A stretch of DNA of 64,000 nt from Acidobacteriaceae bacterium dw_441 (GTDB lineage Bacteria > Acidobacteriota > Terriglobia > Terriglobales > Acidobacteriaceae): assembly GCA_018449715.1 (NCBI GenBank), contig JAAVVA010000004.1:1-64000 (forward strand). The letters are read 5' to 3'. The notes beneath the pieces were generated by a model that ran no database searches, was not told the origin of the DNA, and was given only the letters and a program-made list of their open reading frames with translations. The stretch's first letter is position 1, and the number at the start of each line of letters is the position of its first letter. Positions 43,484-52,927 of the stretch are shown piece by piece. Made by a program: the position numbers and the translations under genes.

Positions 43484-43948
43484 CTACGAAACCGGCCCAG
43501 CCCCCGAGACCATCCCATACAGCTCCGATTCGAACCTCCGGATCGCCTCTTCCGACCACTCATGCGACGACTTCCGCCAGGTATCGCCTCTCTCGTCGAT
43601 GAAGTTCGGGAAGTTCATCCTGCAGAACCCCACCCTCTCGCGAAAGTCATACATTCCCTGCGGAATCCCATCGAGATACAGCACCGCCTGCAGCCCGTTC
43701 CGCGACCACTCCACCGCGGCAATGCGTTCCGGCTCCGGCCTCTCGTTCTCGGCATCGCTCTTCTCCAGCGCCGCGACGTTGTAGATCAGCATCGCGTCGA
43801 GAATATTCTCCTCATGCGAGCCCTGCGATCGGTCGCAGGCGTAGAAGTATCCCGCAATCCCCTCGTCCTCAAACACCACCGTCCACGGCGAGGTCGGCGA
43901 ATCCGACGAGAGAAGGGCACGTCCGGGCGTAAAGGTAAGCGTCTCCAT
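43484..43948 (-). CDS. DUF2251-like protein
   Basis: 154 aa from the ATG at 43948; longer starts at 43981 or 44032 are open but overlap the divergent gene. Motifs WTVVFEDEGIAGYFYACD and ENILDAMLIYNVAAL are typical of DUF2251, followed by AVEWSRNGLQAVLYLDGIPQGMYDF. The protein is soluble with no signal peptide. Function unknown; immunity-like or housekeeping roles are both undocumented as far as I know. Confidence 0.75.
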   Translation of the reverse strand: METLTFTPGRALLSSDSPTSPWTVVFEDEGIAGYFYACDRSQGSHEENILDAMLIYNVAALEKSDAENERPEPERIAAVEWSRNGLQAVLYLDGIPQGMYDFRERVGFCRMNFPNFIDERGDTWRKSSHEWSEEAIRRFESELYGMVSGAGPVS

Positions 43949-44016
43949 ACCTCTCACGATACGATAGAAACGATGCTTCATGGCAATCGAGCGATAACGA
44001 AGAAGGCGGAGGTTCG

Positions 44017-45225
44017 TTGAAACTCCCTGCATTTCGAATGGGTTGGCCCCAGCGGCTGGCAGCCTTGCTGCTCCTCTTTTTTCTGGCGCAGTGCACGTGG
44101 GTAATCTCCCGCCAGCAGCTCTCCAGCGACGACTACCGTTTCGCCCGCTGCGGCCGCGAGATGTGGGAGCGCCCCTCCCCCCTCGCCGGATACTTCACCT
44201 CCTGCGGCAACCTCAACGGCGACGGCACCTTCGGCTATCGCGTCGCGGGACTCCCCCTCACCGCGCAGCGTCTCGTACTCCTCACCGCCGATAAGTTCCG
44301 CAGCCCCGAAAACCGCCTCTACACCTCAGGCTCCCTCAACGGCTCCACGTGGGAGGCACGCCACGAGCTTGTGAGCGTGAAGTACCTCCTGCACCTCCCC
44401 TTTGTCTTCTTCGCCATCTGGCTGGGAGCGGGCCTCTGGTGGGTCGCACGCCGCCTCTTCGGCAACGAAGGCGGCTTCCTCGCGCTCGGCCTCTACTGCT
44501 TCTCGCCCGAGATCATCCGCTACTCCGTCACCCCCAACAACGACGTGCTCGCCATGTGGGGCCTCTACGGTCTGGTCTACACGGCCATCGGCGTCGCGCA
44601 CGCCATGCAGGGGCCTCGCTACAAATGGCGTCCGCGCATCGTGCTTCTCACGCTCGCCCTGGGCCTGACAGCCGCCGCGCACCTTCTCGCCGCCATCATC
44701 GGCTTCCTTGCCGCAGCCATCCTCATGCTGTACCTCGCCGAGCGCCGCCGAAGCTACGTCATGCAGATCATCATCTTCTCCGCCCTTGGAGCGCTGCTGG
44801 TTCTGCTGGCCTTCTACGCCTTCCGGCTCTCATCGTTCAGCTACGTCTTCACCGGAGGCAGCGCCCGAAGCTGGTTCTCGCTCGACCCCGCCCGCGCCTT
44901 CTTCTCCGACCCGCAGAACGCCGTCCTCACCATCGCCCTGGGAGTAGCCCTGCTGCTCTACGTTGGCATCCGCCGCTGCCGCTACTTCGGCAACACCGCA
45001 CCTCTGCTGATGACGCTCGTGCTGTTCCCGCTCGTGACCACCCAGACGGTCGCGCGCCCCTGGCTCTGGGCCTTGCCCTTCCTCTTCACCTTCCTCAGCG
45101 GAGTCTTCGCCGACATCCTCGAAACCCGCTACCGCAAGCTGTTCTTAGCGCTCACCGGCCTGCTCCTGATCACGCAGGCGGCCCTGTGCATCGCAGGACT
45201 GAACGCCCTGGCCCTCCACATCTAG
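44017..45225 (+). CDS. Polytopic membrane protein, glycosyltransferase-39-like
   Basis: 402 aa from a TTG with GGAGG four bases upstream. About ten hydrophobic segments. An early periplasmic-type loop with SSDDYRFARCGREMW, then LARRLFGNEGGFLALGLYCFSPEIIRYS and TPNNDVLAMWGLYG; the DD and the SPEIIRYS/TPNND pattern resemble PMT/ArnT-like GT-C glycosyltransferases, which use lipid-linked sugars. The catalytic Asp assignment is tentative. Standing alone between repeats, it offers no operon clue. Confidence 0.7.
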   Translation: MKLPAFRMGWPQRLAALLLLFFLAQCTWVISRQQLSSDDYRFARCGREMWERPSPLAGYFTSCGNLNGDGTFGYRVAGLPLTAQRLVLLTADKFRSPENRLYTSGSLNGSTWEARHELVSVKYLLHLPFVFFAIWLGAGLWWVARRLFGNEGGFLALGLYCFSPEIIRYSVTPNNDVLAMWGLYGLVYTAIGVAHAMQGPRYKWRPRIVLLTLALGLTAAAHLLAAIIGFLAAAILMLYLAERRRSYVMQIIIFSALGALLVLLAFYAFRLSSFSYVFTGGSARSWFSLDPARAFFSDPQNAVLTIALGVALLLYVGIRRCRYFGNTAPLLMTLVLFPLVTTQTVARPWLWALPFLFTFLSGVFADILETRYRKLFLALTGLLLITQAALCIAGLNALALHI

Positions 45226-45263
45226 CGCCACGATTCTCCATCCCCTCACCCATACCCTTTGAA

Positions 45264-45463
45264 CTTGTCATTCCGCTCTTTGTCTTGTCATTCCGTAGCG
45301 AAGCGAAGGAATCTGCTTCTCTCACGAACCGCCATCAAAGACCGGGTGCCCCATCCTTCGCAGCCTCACCGCGAAGGGTGGGATGAATCCAGCTCGACTC
45401 ACCGCAACGTCATTCTGAGTGAAGCGCAGCGTAACGAAGAATCCCAATATTTCTTTGCAGGAT
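45264..45463 (+). repeat. Composite repeat C1-B-C2 (locus 16)
   Basis: Starts with a partial C1 followed by CTTTGTCTTGTCATTCCG, as at loci 14 and 15. C2 is the long variant (GTGAAGCGCAGCGTAACGAAG). It fills most of 45226-45590. Confidence 0.95.
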
Positions 45464-45590
45464 TCCCCTCGACCACCCCCAAAGGAAACAGGAAGACAGG
45501 CCACCATCCCTCACTTTTTGCATCTCACCACTGAACGCGCCTATCAAGCACTCCACATCAAAAAAAGGCGCGCTCAGGACGGTCCGAACG

Positions 45591-47366
45591 ATGATGGTAT
45601 CGCTTCGCTCTTCAGGCGCCGCATGCGCCTTTGCACTTCTGCTTTTTGTCCCGGGATGCAAACGCAGCAATAACAACCCCAGCCCCGAGAACAGCACCAC
45701 AGCCTCCGCTCCCAGCGCCCCGAGCGACACCACCAGCCTCGCCACGCTGGCGGACTCGAAGCAGCTCGACCTCCTCCGCTGGCCCGACATCTCCGACTAC
45801 CAGCCCGCGCTCAAGACCTTCTACGCCACGCGCAGCGGCTCGCTCGCCTGGAGCCGCGACGGCAAGCCCACCTCCGCCGCGCTCGGCTTCATCCAGGCCT
45901 TCACCGACGCCGAGCAGAAGGGCCTGCGCCCCGAAGACTACGACGCCTCCCGCTGGCCCGCGCGCACCAAGTCGCTCAATCCGCGCAACGAAGAGAGCCT
46001 CAACGAGTTCGACGTAGCCATGACGGTCACGGTGATGCGCTTCCTCTCCGACCTGCACCTTGGCCGCATCAACCCGCAGCACTTCAACTTCGGCATCGAC
46101 GTGCAAAAGAAGCGTTACAACCTCGCCGAGTTCGTCGCCCAGAACGCCGTCGATGCCGCCGACGTCCCCTCGCTGCTCAAAACCGTCGAGCCCGACTCCG
46201 AAGACTACCGCCGCACCGAACAAGCCCTCGCCCACTACCTCGAGCTGGCCCGCCTGCAGCCCACCAGCGCCTCCGCCGAGCCCTTGCCCATGGTCACCAA
46301 ACCCCTCAGCGTCGGCGACCTCTACCCAGCAGGACTGGAGCTTGAGCGGCGCCTCGTCTTCGAGGGCGACGGAGGCAATACAGCAGCCGGAGGAAGCGGC
46401 GTAGACCACCGCATCTCTCCGGTCGCCGCCGCAGGCCTCAAGAACTACCAGTCGCGCCACGGCCTCCCCGCCGACGGCCACCTCACCCCCGAGACAGTGA
46501 AGAGCCTCAACGTTCCCATGTCCGTGCGCGTCGAGCAGCTTCAGTTCGCCCTCGAACGCTGGCGCTGGCTCTCCGACCCCTACCTGCACCCGCGCCTCAT
46601 GGTCAACCTTCCCGAGTTCCTCCTGCGCGGATACACCGAAGACCACCAGCTCGACTTCACCATGCGCGTAGTCGTCGGCAAGGTCGCCGGAGACCACCGA
46701 ACCCCCGTCTTCACGCGCATGATGCGCTACATGATCTTCCGCCCCTACTGGAACGTCCCCACCGACATCGTGCGCGACGAGCTTGCGCCGCACATGGGCT
46801 CGCACCCCGGCTACCTCGAAGGCCGCAACTACGAGGTGGTGAACTCGAAGGGCCAGCCCATCCCCGACTACACCACGCAGAAGGTGGCGCAGGGCAGCTA
46901 CCTCGTGCGCGAAAAGCCCGGCCCGAAGAATTCGCTCGGCCTGGTGAAGTTCATGTTCCCCAACCAGTACGACATTTACCTTCACTCAACGCCCGCGCGA
47001 GGACTCTTCGCCCGCACCCGCCGCGACTTCAGCCACGGCTGCGTCCGCGTGCAACAGCCCGAAGATCTTGCCACCTGGGTTCTCGACGGCCAGAAGGACA
47101 CCGACGGCGAGGACTGGACGCTCGAAAAGGTACAGGAGGCGATGAGCCCCGACGGCGAGGACAGCCGCCAGGTCAACCTCAAGACGCCGCTTCCCATCGT
47201 GATCTTCTACCTCACCGCGACGGTCGACGAAGACGGCACAACGCACTTCTTCGACGACATCTACAGCTACGACGAAGCAATCCGCAAGACCCTCGAAAAA
47301 GGGCCGCCCTACCCCACACGCCCCGACCCCACCGCACCCAAGCCCAAACCCGGCGATACCGTCTAA
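45591..47366 (+). CDS. L,D-transpeptidase lipoprotein, YcbB/LdtD-like
   Basis: 591 aa. The lipobox VPGC (Cys23) follows a short hydrophobic signal. The scaffold domain (about 60-230) is followed by a peptidoglycan-binding unit (LKNYQSRHGLPADGHLTPETV) and the YkuD domain with SHGCVRV (Cys484 nucleophile) and HSTPARGLF upstream. It forms 3-3 cross-links in peptidoglycan or attaches proteins in the periplasm. The C-terminal tail is Pro/Lys-rich. Confidence 0.93.
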   Translation: MMVSLRSSGAACAFALLLFVPGCKRSNNNPSPENSTTASAPSAPSDTTSLATLADSKQLDLLRWPDISDYQPALKTFYATRSGSLAWSRDGKPTSAALGFIQAFTDAEQKGLRPEDYDASRWPARTKSLNPRNEESLNEFDVAMTVTVMRFLSDLHLGRINPQHFNFGIDVQKKRYNLAEFVAQNAVDAADVPSLLKTVEPDSEDYRRTEQALAHYLELARLQPTSASAEPLPMVTKPLSVGDLYPAGLELERRLVFEGDGGNTAAGGSGVDHRISPVAAAGLKNYQSRHGLPADGHLTPETVKSLNVPMSVRVEQLQFALERWRWLSDPYLHPRLMVNLPEFLLRGYTEDHQLDFTMRVVVGKVAGDHRTPVFTRMMRYMIFRPYWNVPTDIVRDELAPHMGSHPGYLEGRNYEVVNSKGQPIPDYTTQKVAQGSYLVREKPGPKNSLGLVKFMFPNQYDIYLHSTPARGLFARTRRDFSHGCVRVQQPEDLATWVLDGQKDTDGEDWTLEKVQEAMSPDGEDSRQVNLKTPLPIVIFYLTATVDEDGTTHFFDDIYSYDEAIRKTLEKGPPYPTRPDPTAPKPKPGDTV

Positions 47367-47407
47367 GAGCCACCGTCTGAAGCCCACCACAAAATCCGGG
47401 TGAGGAC

Positions 47408-47816
47408 GGGTGCCCCATATCTGGCAGTCTCACCGCCAGATGTGGGCATTCGCGCAAAGCGCGAACCGCTTTCCCCCAAGCCGCCACGAATACCTCACCT
47501 CATCTTCCCCAACCCTTACAAACCCAATCCCTACGAACCCAACCCTTACGAACTTGTCATTCCGTAGCGAAGCGAAGGAATCTGCTTCTCCCCAAACCGC
47601 CACAAAAGACCGGGTGCCCCATCCTTCGCAGCCTCACCGCGAAGGGTGGGATGAATCCCGCCCACACCCGCACCATCCACCCGCCATGACCGCATCCTCC
47701 CGAAAGCTGTCATCCTGAGCGAAGTCGAAGGACCTGCATCTCGCCAGTACCGCCAACATCCTTCCACAAGCAGCAACAAGCAGATTCCTCCGCTCCGCTA
47801 CGGAATGACAAGTTCG
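47408..47816 (+). repeat. Repeat cluster A-C1-B-C3-inverted C1 (locus 17)
   Basis: A carries the B-like loop AGTCTCACC. C1 from 47553, B, then C3 GTCATCCTGAGCGAAGTCG (about 47709-47740) and an inverted C1 at 47778-47815. C1 and inverted C1 match over about 39 bp with two mismatches. The gap 47367-47907 (541 bp) holds nothing else recognisable. Confidence 0.95.
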
Positions 47817-47907
47817 TAAGACTTCAGTAAAGAAGCGGAATCCAGGCAACAAACCCTCTGCAATCCCCAAAAACCCGGTTATCATCACACCACCCGGAGA
47901 CCCTCGC

Positions 47908-49671
47908 GTGCGCCTCTTCCCATCCAGCGTCTTTCAGAAAGCCTTTGCCCTAGCAGCCGCCACCGCGCTGCTCGCCACCGCGGCCACCGCGCAGCAGCCC
48001 AACCTAGCCCCCACTCGCGCCTCTCACGCGATGGTCGTGACCATCCACCACGACGCTTCCGACGCGGGCCTCGCCATCCTGAAGCAGGGTGGCAACGCGG
48101 TCGATGCGGCGGTGGCGGTCGGCTTCGCGCTCGCAGTCGTCTACCCCGCCGCAGGCAACCTCGGCGGAGGAGGCTTCCTGCTCCTCCGCGACCACAACGG
48201 CAAGGCGCACTTCCTCGACTACCGCGAAAAAGCCCCCGCCGCGGCCACCCGCGATATGTACCTCGACGAGCACGGCAACGTCGTCCCCAACCTGTCTCTC
48301 GTGGGATACAAAGCCTCCGGAGTCCCCGGCACCGTAGCAGGCCTCACCTACGCGCAGAAGCACTACGGCAAGCTCACCCTCGCGCAGGACATGGCCCCCG
48401 CCATCCACCTGGCCTCCGAGGGCTACGTCCTCTCGGCGGAAGAAGCACACCTGCTCGAAAGCAAAAACCTCACCCGCTTCCCCGCATCGACCAAGATCTT
48501 CCAACGCAACGGCAACTTCTACAAAGCGGGCGAAACCTTCAAGCAGCCCGAGCTGGCCGAAACCCTCCGCCGCATCGCTCGCGACCCCGACGACTTCTAC
48601 AAGGGCGCGATGGCCCACCAGATCGCCGATGTCGAAAAGGCAGGCGGCGGCCTCATCACCGCCGACGACCTCGCCCACTACGAGGTGAAAGAGCGCGAGC
48701 CCATCCGCGGCAGCTATCGCGGATACGACCTCATCACCGCGCCCCCTCCATCCTCGGGCGGCATCGTGCTGGTCGAGATCCTCAACATCCTCTCCGGCTT
48801 CGACCTCGCAAAGCTCGGCCCCGACCGCAGCGCCGCGCAGGTCCACATCATCACCGAGGCCTTCCGCCGCGCCTACAAAGATCGCGGCGACTATCTCGGC
48901 GACCTCGACTTCAACACGCTCCCCCTGAAGCAGATGGCGAACCCCAAATACGCTGCCGCATGGCGCGCTTCGATCGACCCCGCCAAACCCACGCCCTCGG
49001 CCGCACTCGTTCGCCCCGCAGGCTTCCTGCCGCCGCCCCCTGCTGCAACGCTCGTGCATGAGTCCACCCAGACCACGCACTTCTCCATCGTCGATGCCGA
49101 GGGCAACGCCGTCTCCAGCACCTACACGCTCAACGGCGGCTTCGGCTCGGGAGTCACCATCGAAGGCCTCGGCTTCCTGATGAACAACGAGATGGACGAC
49201 TTCACCTCGAAGGTCGGCGTGCCCAACACCTACGGCCTCATCCAAAGCTCGGCCAACGCCATCGAGCCGGGCAAGCGCCCCCTCTCCGCGATGACCCCGA
49301 CCATCCTCACGCGCAACGGCAAGCTGGCCTACGTGATGGGAACCCCCGGCGGCTCGACCATCATCACCACGGTCGCGAACGACATCCTCAGCGCCATCGA
49401 CAACGGCCTCGACATCCAGCAGGTAGCGGACGCCCCGCGCTTCCACCACCAGTACCTTCCGGACCGCCTCGACCTCGAAAAGAAGTTCCCCGTGCCCCCA
49501 GCCGAAGAGCTGAAGGCGATGGGCTACACGATCAACCGCCTCGCAGTCGCCGACGAGAAGAACCCCGGCGTCTGGGGCGACAGCGAGCTGATCGCCATCG
49601 ACCCGAAAACCGGCGAGCTTCTAGGCGGCCACGACTCCCGCCGCGCCTTTGGCAAGGCCTCTGGCTACTGA
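47908..49671 (+). CDS. ggt: Gamma-glutamyltransferase
   Basis: 587 aa from a GTG. Signal peptide 1-29 (ending ATAQQ). The self-processing and catalytic Thr is Thr389 in STQTTHFSIVD; the large subunit has NLGGGGFLLLRD and the substrate loop DYREKAP, the small subunit has GSGVTIEGLGFLMNNEMDDF and GTPGGSTI. The enzyme cleaves glutathione and other gamma-glutamyl compounds in the periplasm. The length matches E. coli GGT (580 aa). Confidence 0.95.
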   Translation: MRLFPSSVFQKAFALAAATALLATAATAQQPNLAPTRASHAMVVTIHHDASDAGLAILKQGGNAVDAAVAVGFALAVVYPAAGNLGGGGFLLLRDHNGKAHFLDYREKAPAAATRDMYLDEHGNVVPNLSLVGYKASGVPGTVAGLTYAQKHYGKLTLAQDMAPAIHLASEGYVLSAEEAHLLESKNLTRFPASTKIFQRNGNFYKAGETFKQPELAETLRRIARDPDDFYKGAMAHQIADVEKAGGGLITADDLAHYEVKEREPIRGSYRGYDLITAPPPSSGGIVLVEILNILSGFDLAKLGPDRSAAQVHIITEAFRRAYKDRGDYLGDLDFNTLPLKQMANPKYAAAWRASIDPAKPTPSAALVRPAGFLPPPPAATLVHESTQTTHFSIVDAEGNAVSSTYTLNGGFGSGVTIEGLGFLMNNEMDDFTSKVGVPNTYGLIQSSANAIEPGKRPLSAMTPTILTRNGKLAYVMGTPGGSTIITTVANDILSAIDNGLDIQQVADAPRFHHQYLPDRLDLEKKFPVPPAEELKAMGYTINRLAVADEKNPGVWGDSELIAIDPKTGELLGGHDSRRAFGKASGY

Positions 49672-49794
49672 CCTGCTCTTCTCGGGAAAGCGAATAGGTG
49701 CAACCTTTTCCCGCAGCAAAGCTCTCTCAGAAGTAAGATCACTGCAACGTAACCTCAGGCGCGATTGAGTCAACCGCAAAGGAGACGCTCCGTC

Positions 49795-50499
49795 ATGCAA
49801 GACCGCTCCCGTCGCCGCTTCCTCCTCTCAGCCGGTGCCGCTCTTACCTCTGCTTCTCTCGGCGATACCTCTGCGATGGCCGCGCCCCGCGCAACTCCCG
49901 CACCGGGTGCCGATAAGGCTCTCCATCTGCTGATGGAAGGAAATGCGCATTTCGTCAAAGGTGCGATCACGCATCCCGGGCGTACTCCGGAGGACTTCGG
50001 GCCTCTTGCCGCCGGGCAGAATCCAATCGCCGCGATCCTCGGCTGCGCGGACTCTCGCGTCCCTCCTGAGATCCTCTTCGACCTGGGCATCGGCGATCTG
50101 TTCATCATTCGCGTCGCCGGGAATTATGTGAACGGCGCCGGGGCCTCCGTGAAGGGTTCGATCGAGTACGCTGTCGCAGAGCTTGGCGTCTCCCTGGTGA
50201 TGGTTCTCGGTCATAGTCAGTGCGGTGCAGTGAAGGCTGCCATTCAGCATCTTCACGACAAGGATGCGCTTCCCGGGGCCATCAACGATCTCGTCAATAC
50301 CATCAAGCCTGCGGTGCTCGACAGCGAACACATGCCGGGCGACCCGCTTGAGAATGCCATCCGCACCAACGTTCTCCACTCGGTGAACCGCCTTCATTCG
50401 CTCGAGCCGGTCCTGGCTCCCGCAGTGCGTTCGGGCAAGCTGAACATCGTCGGAGGGGTCTACGATCTTGCCACCGGCAAGGTCGATCTACTCACTTAA
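49795..50499 (+). CDS. Beta-class carbonic anhydrase, exported
   Basis: 234 aa from the ATG at 49795 with GGAG upstream; the frame opens ten codons earlier. A Tat-like signal RSRRRFLLSAGAALTSAS precedes the enzyme. The zinc site is Cys in GCADSRVPPE with the Asp-Arg pair, and His-x2-Cys in GHSQCGAVK. It hydrates carbon dioxide to bicarbonate as a periplasmic enzyme. It starts 123 nt after ggt and ends 58 nt before the hexosaminidase gene. Confidence 0.92.
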   Translation: MQDRSRRRFLLSAGAALTSASLGDTSAMAAPRATPAPGADKALHLLMEGNAHFVKGAITHPGRTPEDFGPLAAGQNPIAAILGCADSRVPPEILFDLGIGDLFIIRVAGNYVNGAGASVKGSIEYAVAELGVSLVMVLGHSQCGAVKAAIQHLHDKDALPGAINDLVNTIKPAVLDSEHMPGDPLENAIRTNVLHSVNRLHSLEPVLAPAVRSGKLNIVGGVYDLATGKVDLLT

Positions 50500-50557
50500 A
50501 CGGAAGAATGTGGGTTCTTCGACCTGTATAGTTCACTAGATAAGGAAGAACTATCCA

Positions 50558-52600
50558 GTGAAGCGTACCCTCCTCTCTGCATTGCTCCAGGGAACCCTCC
50601 TTACGGCGGGCCTGTCGTCCTCTCTTGCTGCCCAAACCCCCTTCGTGAATACCCTCATGCCGGTTCCGGCGCACCTCACCGCCGCCACCGGCTCGCTCCC
50701 GTGGAACGATGCGATCACCGTCGGCCTGCCGCGCTTCCGCGACTCCCGCCTCGACGCCGCCATCGTCCGCACCCTCCAGCAGATGGAGGGCAAGACCGGG
50801 GTCCACCGCCCGCCCTCGCTCGGCAACGACCCCTCCGCAAAGCTCGTCATCGACGTAGAAGGCCCCGGCGAAACCATCCAGACCATCGACGAGGACGAAG
50901 CTTATACACTCCTCATCACTCCTGCCGGAGCTAAACTCCACGCCGCCACCACCGTAGGAGCCATGCGCGGCCTGACGACCCTCACGCAGCTCGTCCAGAA
51001 CGACGGCACAGGCTTCTTCCTCCCCGCCGTCCAGATCGACGACACCCCGCGCTTCCGCTGGCGCGGCCTGATGATCGACACCGGCCGCCACTTCGAGCCC
51101 ATCGACGTCATCAAGCGCAATCTGGATGCGATGGCCGCGGTGAAGCTCAACGTCTTCCACTGGCACCTCACCGAAGACCAGGGCTTCCGCATCGAAAGCA
51201 AGCTCTACCCCGGGCTCACCGCCAAGGGCTCCGACGGCCTCTACTACACGCAGGACCAGGCGCGTGAGATCGTCGCCTACGCCCACGCCCGCGGCATCCG
51301 CGTCGTTCCTGAGTTCGAGATGCCCGGCCACTCCGTCGCCTGGCTCGTGGCTTATCCCAAGCTCGCCAGCGGCAGCATTCCCACCGGCATCCGCCGCGAG
51401 TTCGGCGTCAGCAACTACGCCCTCGACCCAACCCGCGAAGAGACCTACCAGTTCATCCAGCGCTTCCTCACCGAGATGACCGGCCTCTTCCCCGACGCCT
51501 ACTATCACATCGGCGGCGACGAAACCCCCGCGCCCGACTGGAAGACCAACCCGCGCATCCTCGCCTTCAAGAAGCAGCACAACCTCAAGGACAACGACGC
51601 GCTGCAGGCGTACTTCAACACCCGCGTCCTCGCCATCCTGACCGGCCTGCACAAGCACATGGTCGGCTGGGACGAGATCTTCACCCCCGGCCTTCCCACC
51701 GACGCCGTCATCCAGTCCTGGCGCGGCGCGAAGTCGCTCGTGAGCGCGGCCAAACAGGGCTACCAGGGCATCCTCTCGCAGCCCTGGTACCTCGACGGTA
51801 TGCAGAGTGCCGAGCGGCACTACCTCGCCGACCCCATCCCCGCCGGCTCCGACCTCACGCCCGAGCAGTCGAAGCGCATCCTCGGCGGCGAGACTCCCAT
51901 GTGGGGCGAGCAGCTCAACCAGCTCTCCATCGACTCCCGCATCTGGCCCCGCACCGCCGCCATCGCCGAGCGCTTCTGGTCGCCCGCCGACGTCCGCGAT
52001 GTGGACGATATGTACCGCCGCCTCGACGTCGAATCCATCCGCCTCGAAGCCCTTGGCCTGACGCACCTGACCCACCAGGACGCCGCCCTCCGCGAGCTTG
52101 CCGGAACCGAGAACATCGACGCCCTCCGCGTCTTTGCCTCCGTACTGCAACCCGTCTCCTTTGGAGAGCGTTACAAGGGCCAGCACACCGACCAGCTCAC
52201 GCCGCTCGACAACCTCGTCGACGCCGTGCGCCCCGACCCGCCCTCGCGCCACCGCATCGAGGTCCTCGTCCGCAACCTCCTCGCCTCGCCCGCAAACCAG
52301 CAGGCAAAGGCCGAACTGGACAGCGCCTTCAAGAGCTGGCTCTCTGCCGTCCCCGTCGTCGAGGAGCAGATGCAGCACTCGCCCCTGCTGAACGTGGCAC
52401 ACCCCCGCGCCCAGCAGCTCGGCGACCTCGCACAGACAGGCGAAGAGGCCCTCTCCTACCTCGGAGGCTCCACCAAGGCCCCCGCAGGCTGGAAACAGGG
52501 TGCTCTCGCTCAGATCGAAGAGGCCCGCAAGAACCAGGCCCTCCTCCGCTTCACCTTCCTCGACCCGCTTGAGCAACTAATCAAAGCCGCCCAGGAATAA
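50558..52600 (+). CDS. Beta-N-acetylhexosaminidase, GH20
   Basis: 680 aa from a GTG. Signal peptide 1-24. The GH20b N-domain (about 35-155) is followed by the TIM barrel: FRWRGLMIDTGRHF, LNVFHWHLTEDQGFRIESK and the catalytic pair Asp321-Glu322 in YYHIGGDETP, then WDEIFTPGLPTDAVIQSWRG. The C-terminal helical domain (about 520-680) is an extra. It removes terminal GlcNAc from chitin- or murein-derived oligosaccharides outside the cytoplasm. Confidence 0.95.
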   Translation: MKRTLLSALLQGTLLTAGLSSSLAAQTPFVNTLMPVPAHLTAATGSLPWNDAITVGLPRFRDSRLDAAIVRTLQQMEGKTGVHRPPSLGNDPSAKLVIDVEGPGETIQTIDEDEAYTLLITPAGAKLHAATTVGAMRGLTTLTQLVQNDGTGFFLPAVQIDDTPRFRWRGLMIDTGRHFEPIDVIKRNLDAMAAVKLNVFHWHLTEDQGFRIESKLYPGLTAKGSDGLYYTQDQAREIVAYAHARGIRVVPEFEMPGHSVAWLVAYPKLASGSIPTGIRREFGVSNYALDPTREETYQFIQRFLTEMTGLFPDAYYHIGGDETPAPDWKTNPRILAFKKQHNLKDNDALQAYFNTRVLAILTGLHKHMVGWDEIFTPGLPTDAVIQSWRGAKSLVSAAKQGYQGILSQPWYLDGMQSAERHYLADPIPAGSDLTPEQSKRILGGETPMWGEQLNQLSIDSRIWPRTAAIAERFWSPADVRDVDDMYRRLDVESIRLEALGLTHLTHQDAALRELAGTENIDALRVFASVLQPVSFGERYKGQHTDQLTPLDNLVDAVRPDPPSRHRIEVLVRNLLASPANQQAKAELDSAFKSWLSAVPVVEEQMQHSPLLNVAHPRAQQLGDLAQTGEEALSYLGGSTKAPAGWKQGALAQIEEARKNQALLRFTFLDPLEQLIKAAQE

Positions 52601-52625
52601 CAATCACCAACACACGCAATAAAAG

Positions 52626-52664
52626 AACGGCCCCGCGTTGAACACTCAACGCGGGGCCGTTTAC
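52626..52664 (+). terminator. Intrinsic terminator of the GH20 gene
   Basis: AACGGCCCCGCGTTGA and TCAACGCGGGGCCGTT form a perfect 16-bp stem with loop ACAC, followed by TTACTTTCT. Confidence 0.93.
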
Positions 52665-52698
52665 TTTCTACCTCATCATTCCACCAAAACTTTTAGAA

Positions 52699-52897
52699 CT
52701 AGTTATTCCGCAGCTTTTAGAGCTTGTCATTCCGTAGCGAAGCAAAGGAATCTGCTTTTGTCTTCCTTCCAAACCACCACCAAAGACCGGGTGCCCCATC
52801 CTTCGCAGCCCCACCGCGAAGGGTGGGATGAATCCAGCTCGCACTCGCAACCCGTCATTCTGAGTGCAGCGAAGAATCCCAGCATTGTTGCAGAATG
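52699..52897 (+). repeat. Composite repeat C1-B-C2 (locus 18)
   Basis: A partial C1 (CTAGTTATTCCGCAG) is followed by a full C1 at 52723, B with loop AGCCCCACC and C2 ending TTGCAGAATG. Confidence 0.95.
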
Positions 52898-52927
52898 CCA
52901 CACCATCGCACCTTCAAAACCAAACCC

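Noticed and set aside
50492..52576. A 694-codon open frame on the - strand
   Set aside because: Antisense to the GH20 gene with its intact catalytic motif; composition is Val/Gly/Asp-rich as expected from a shadow frame.
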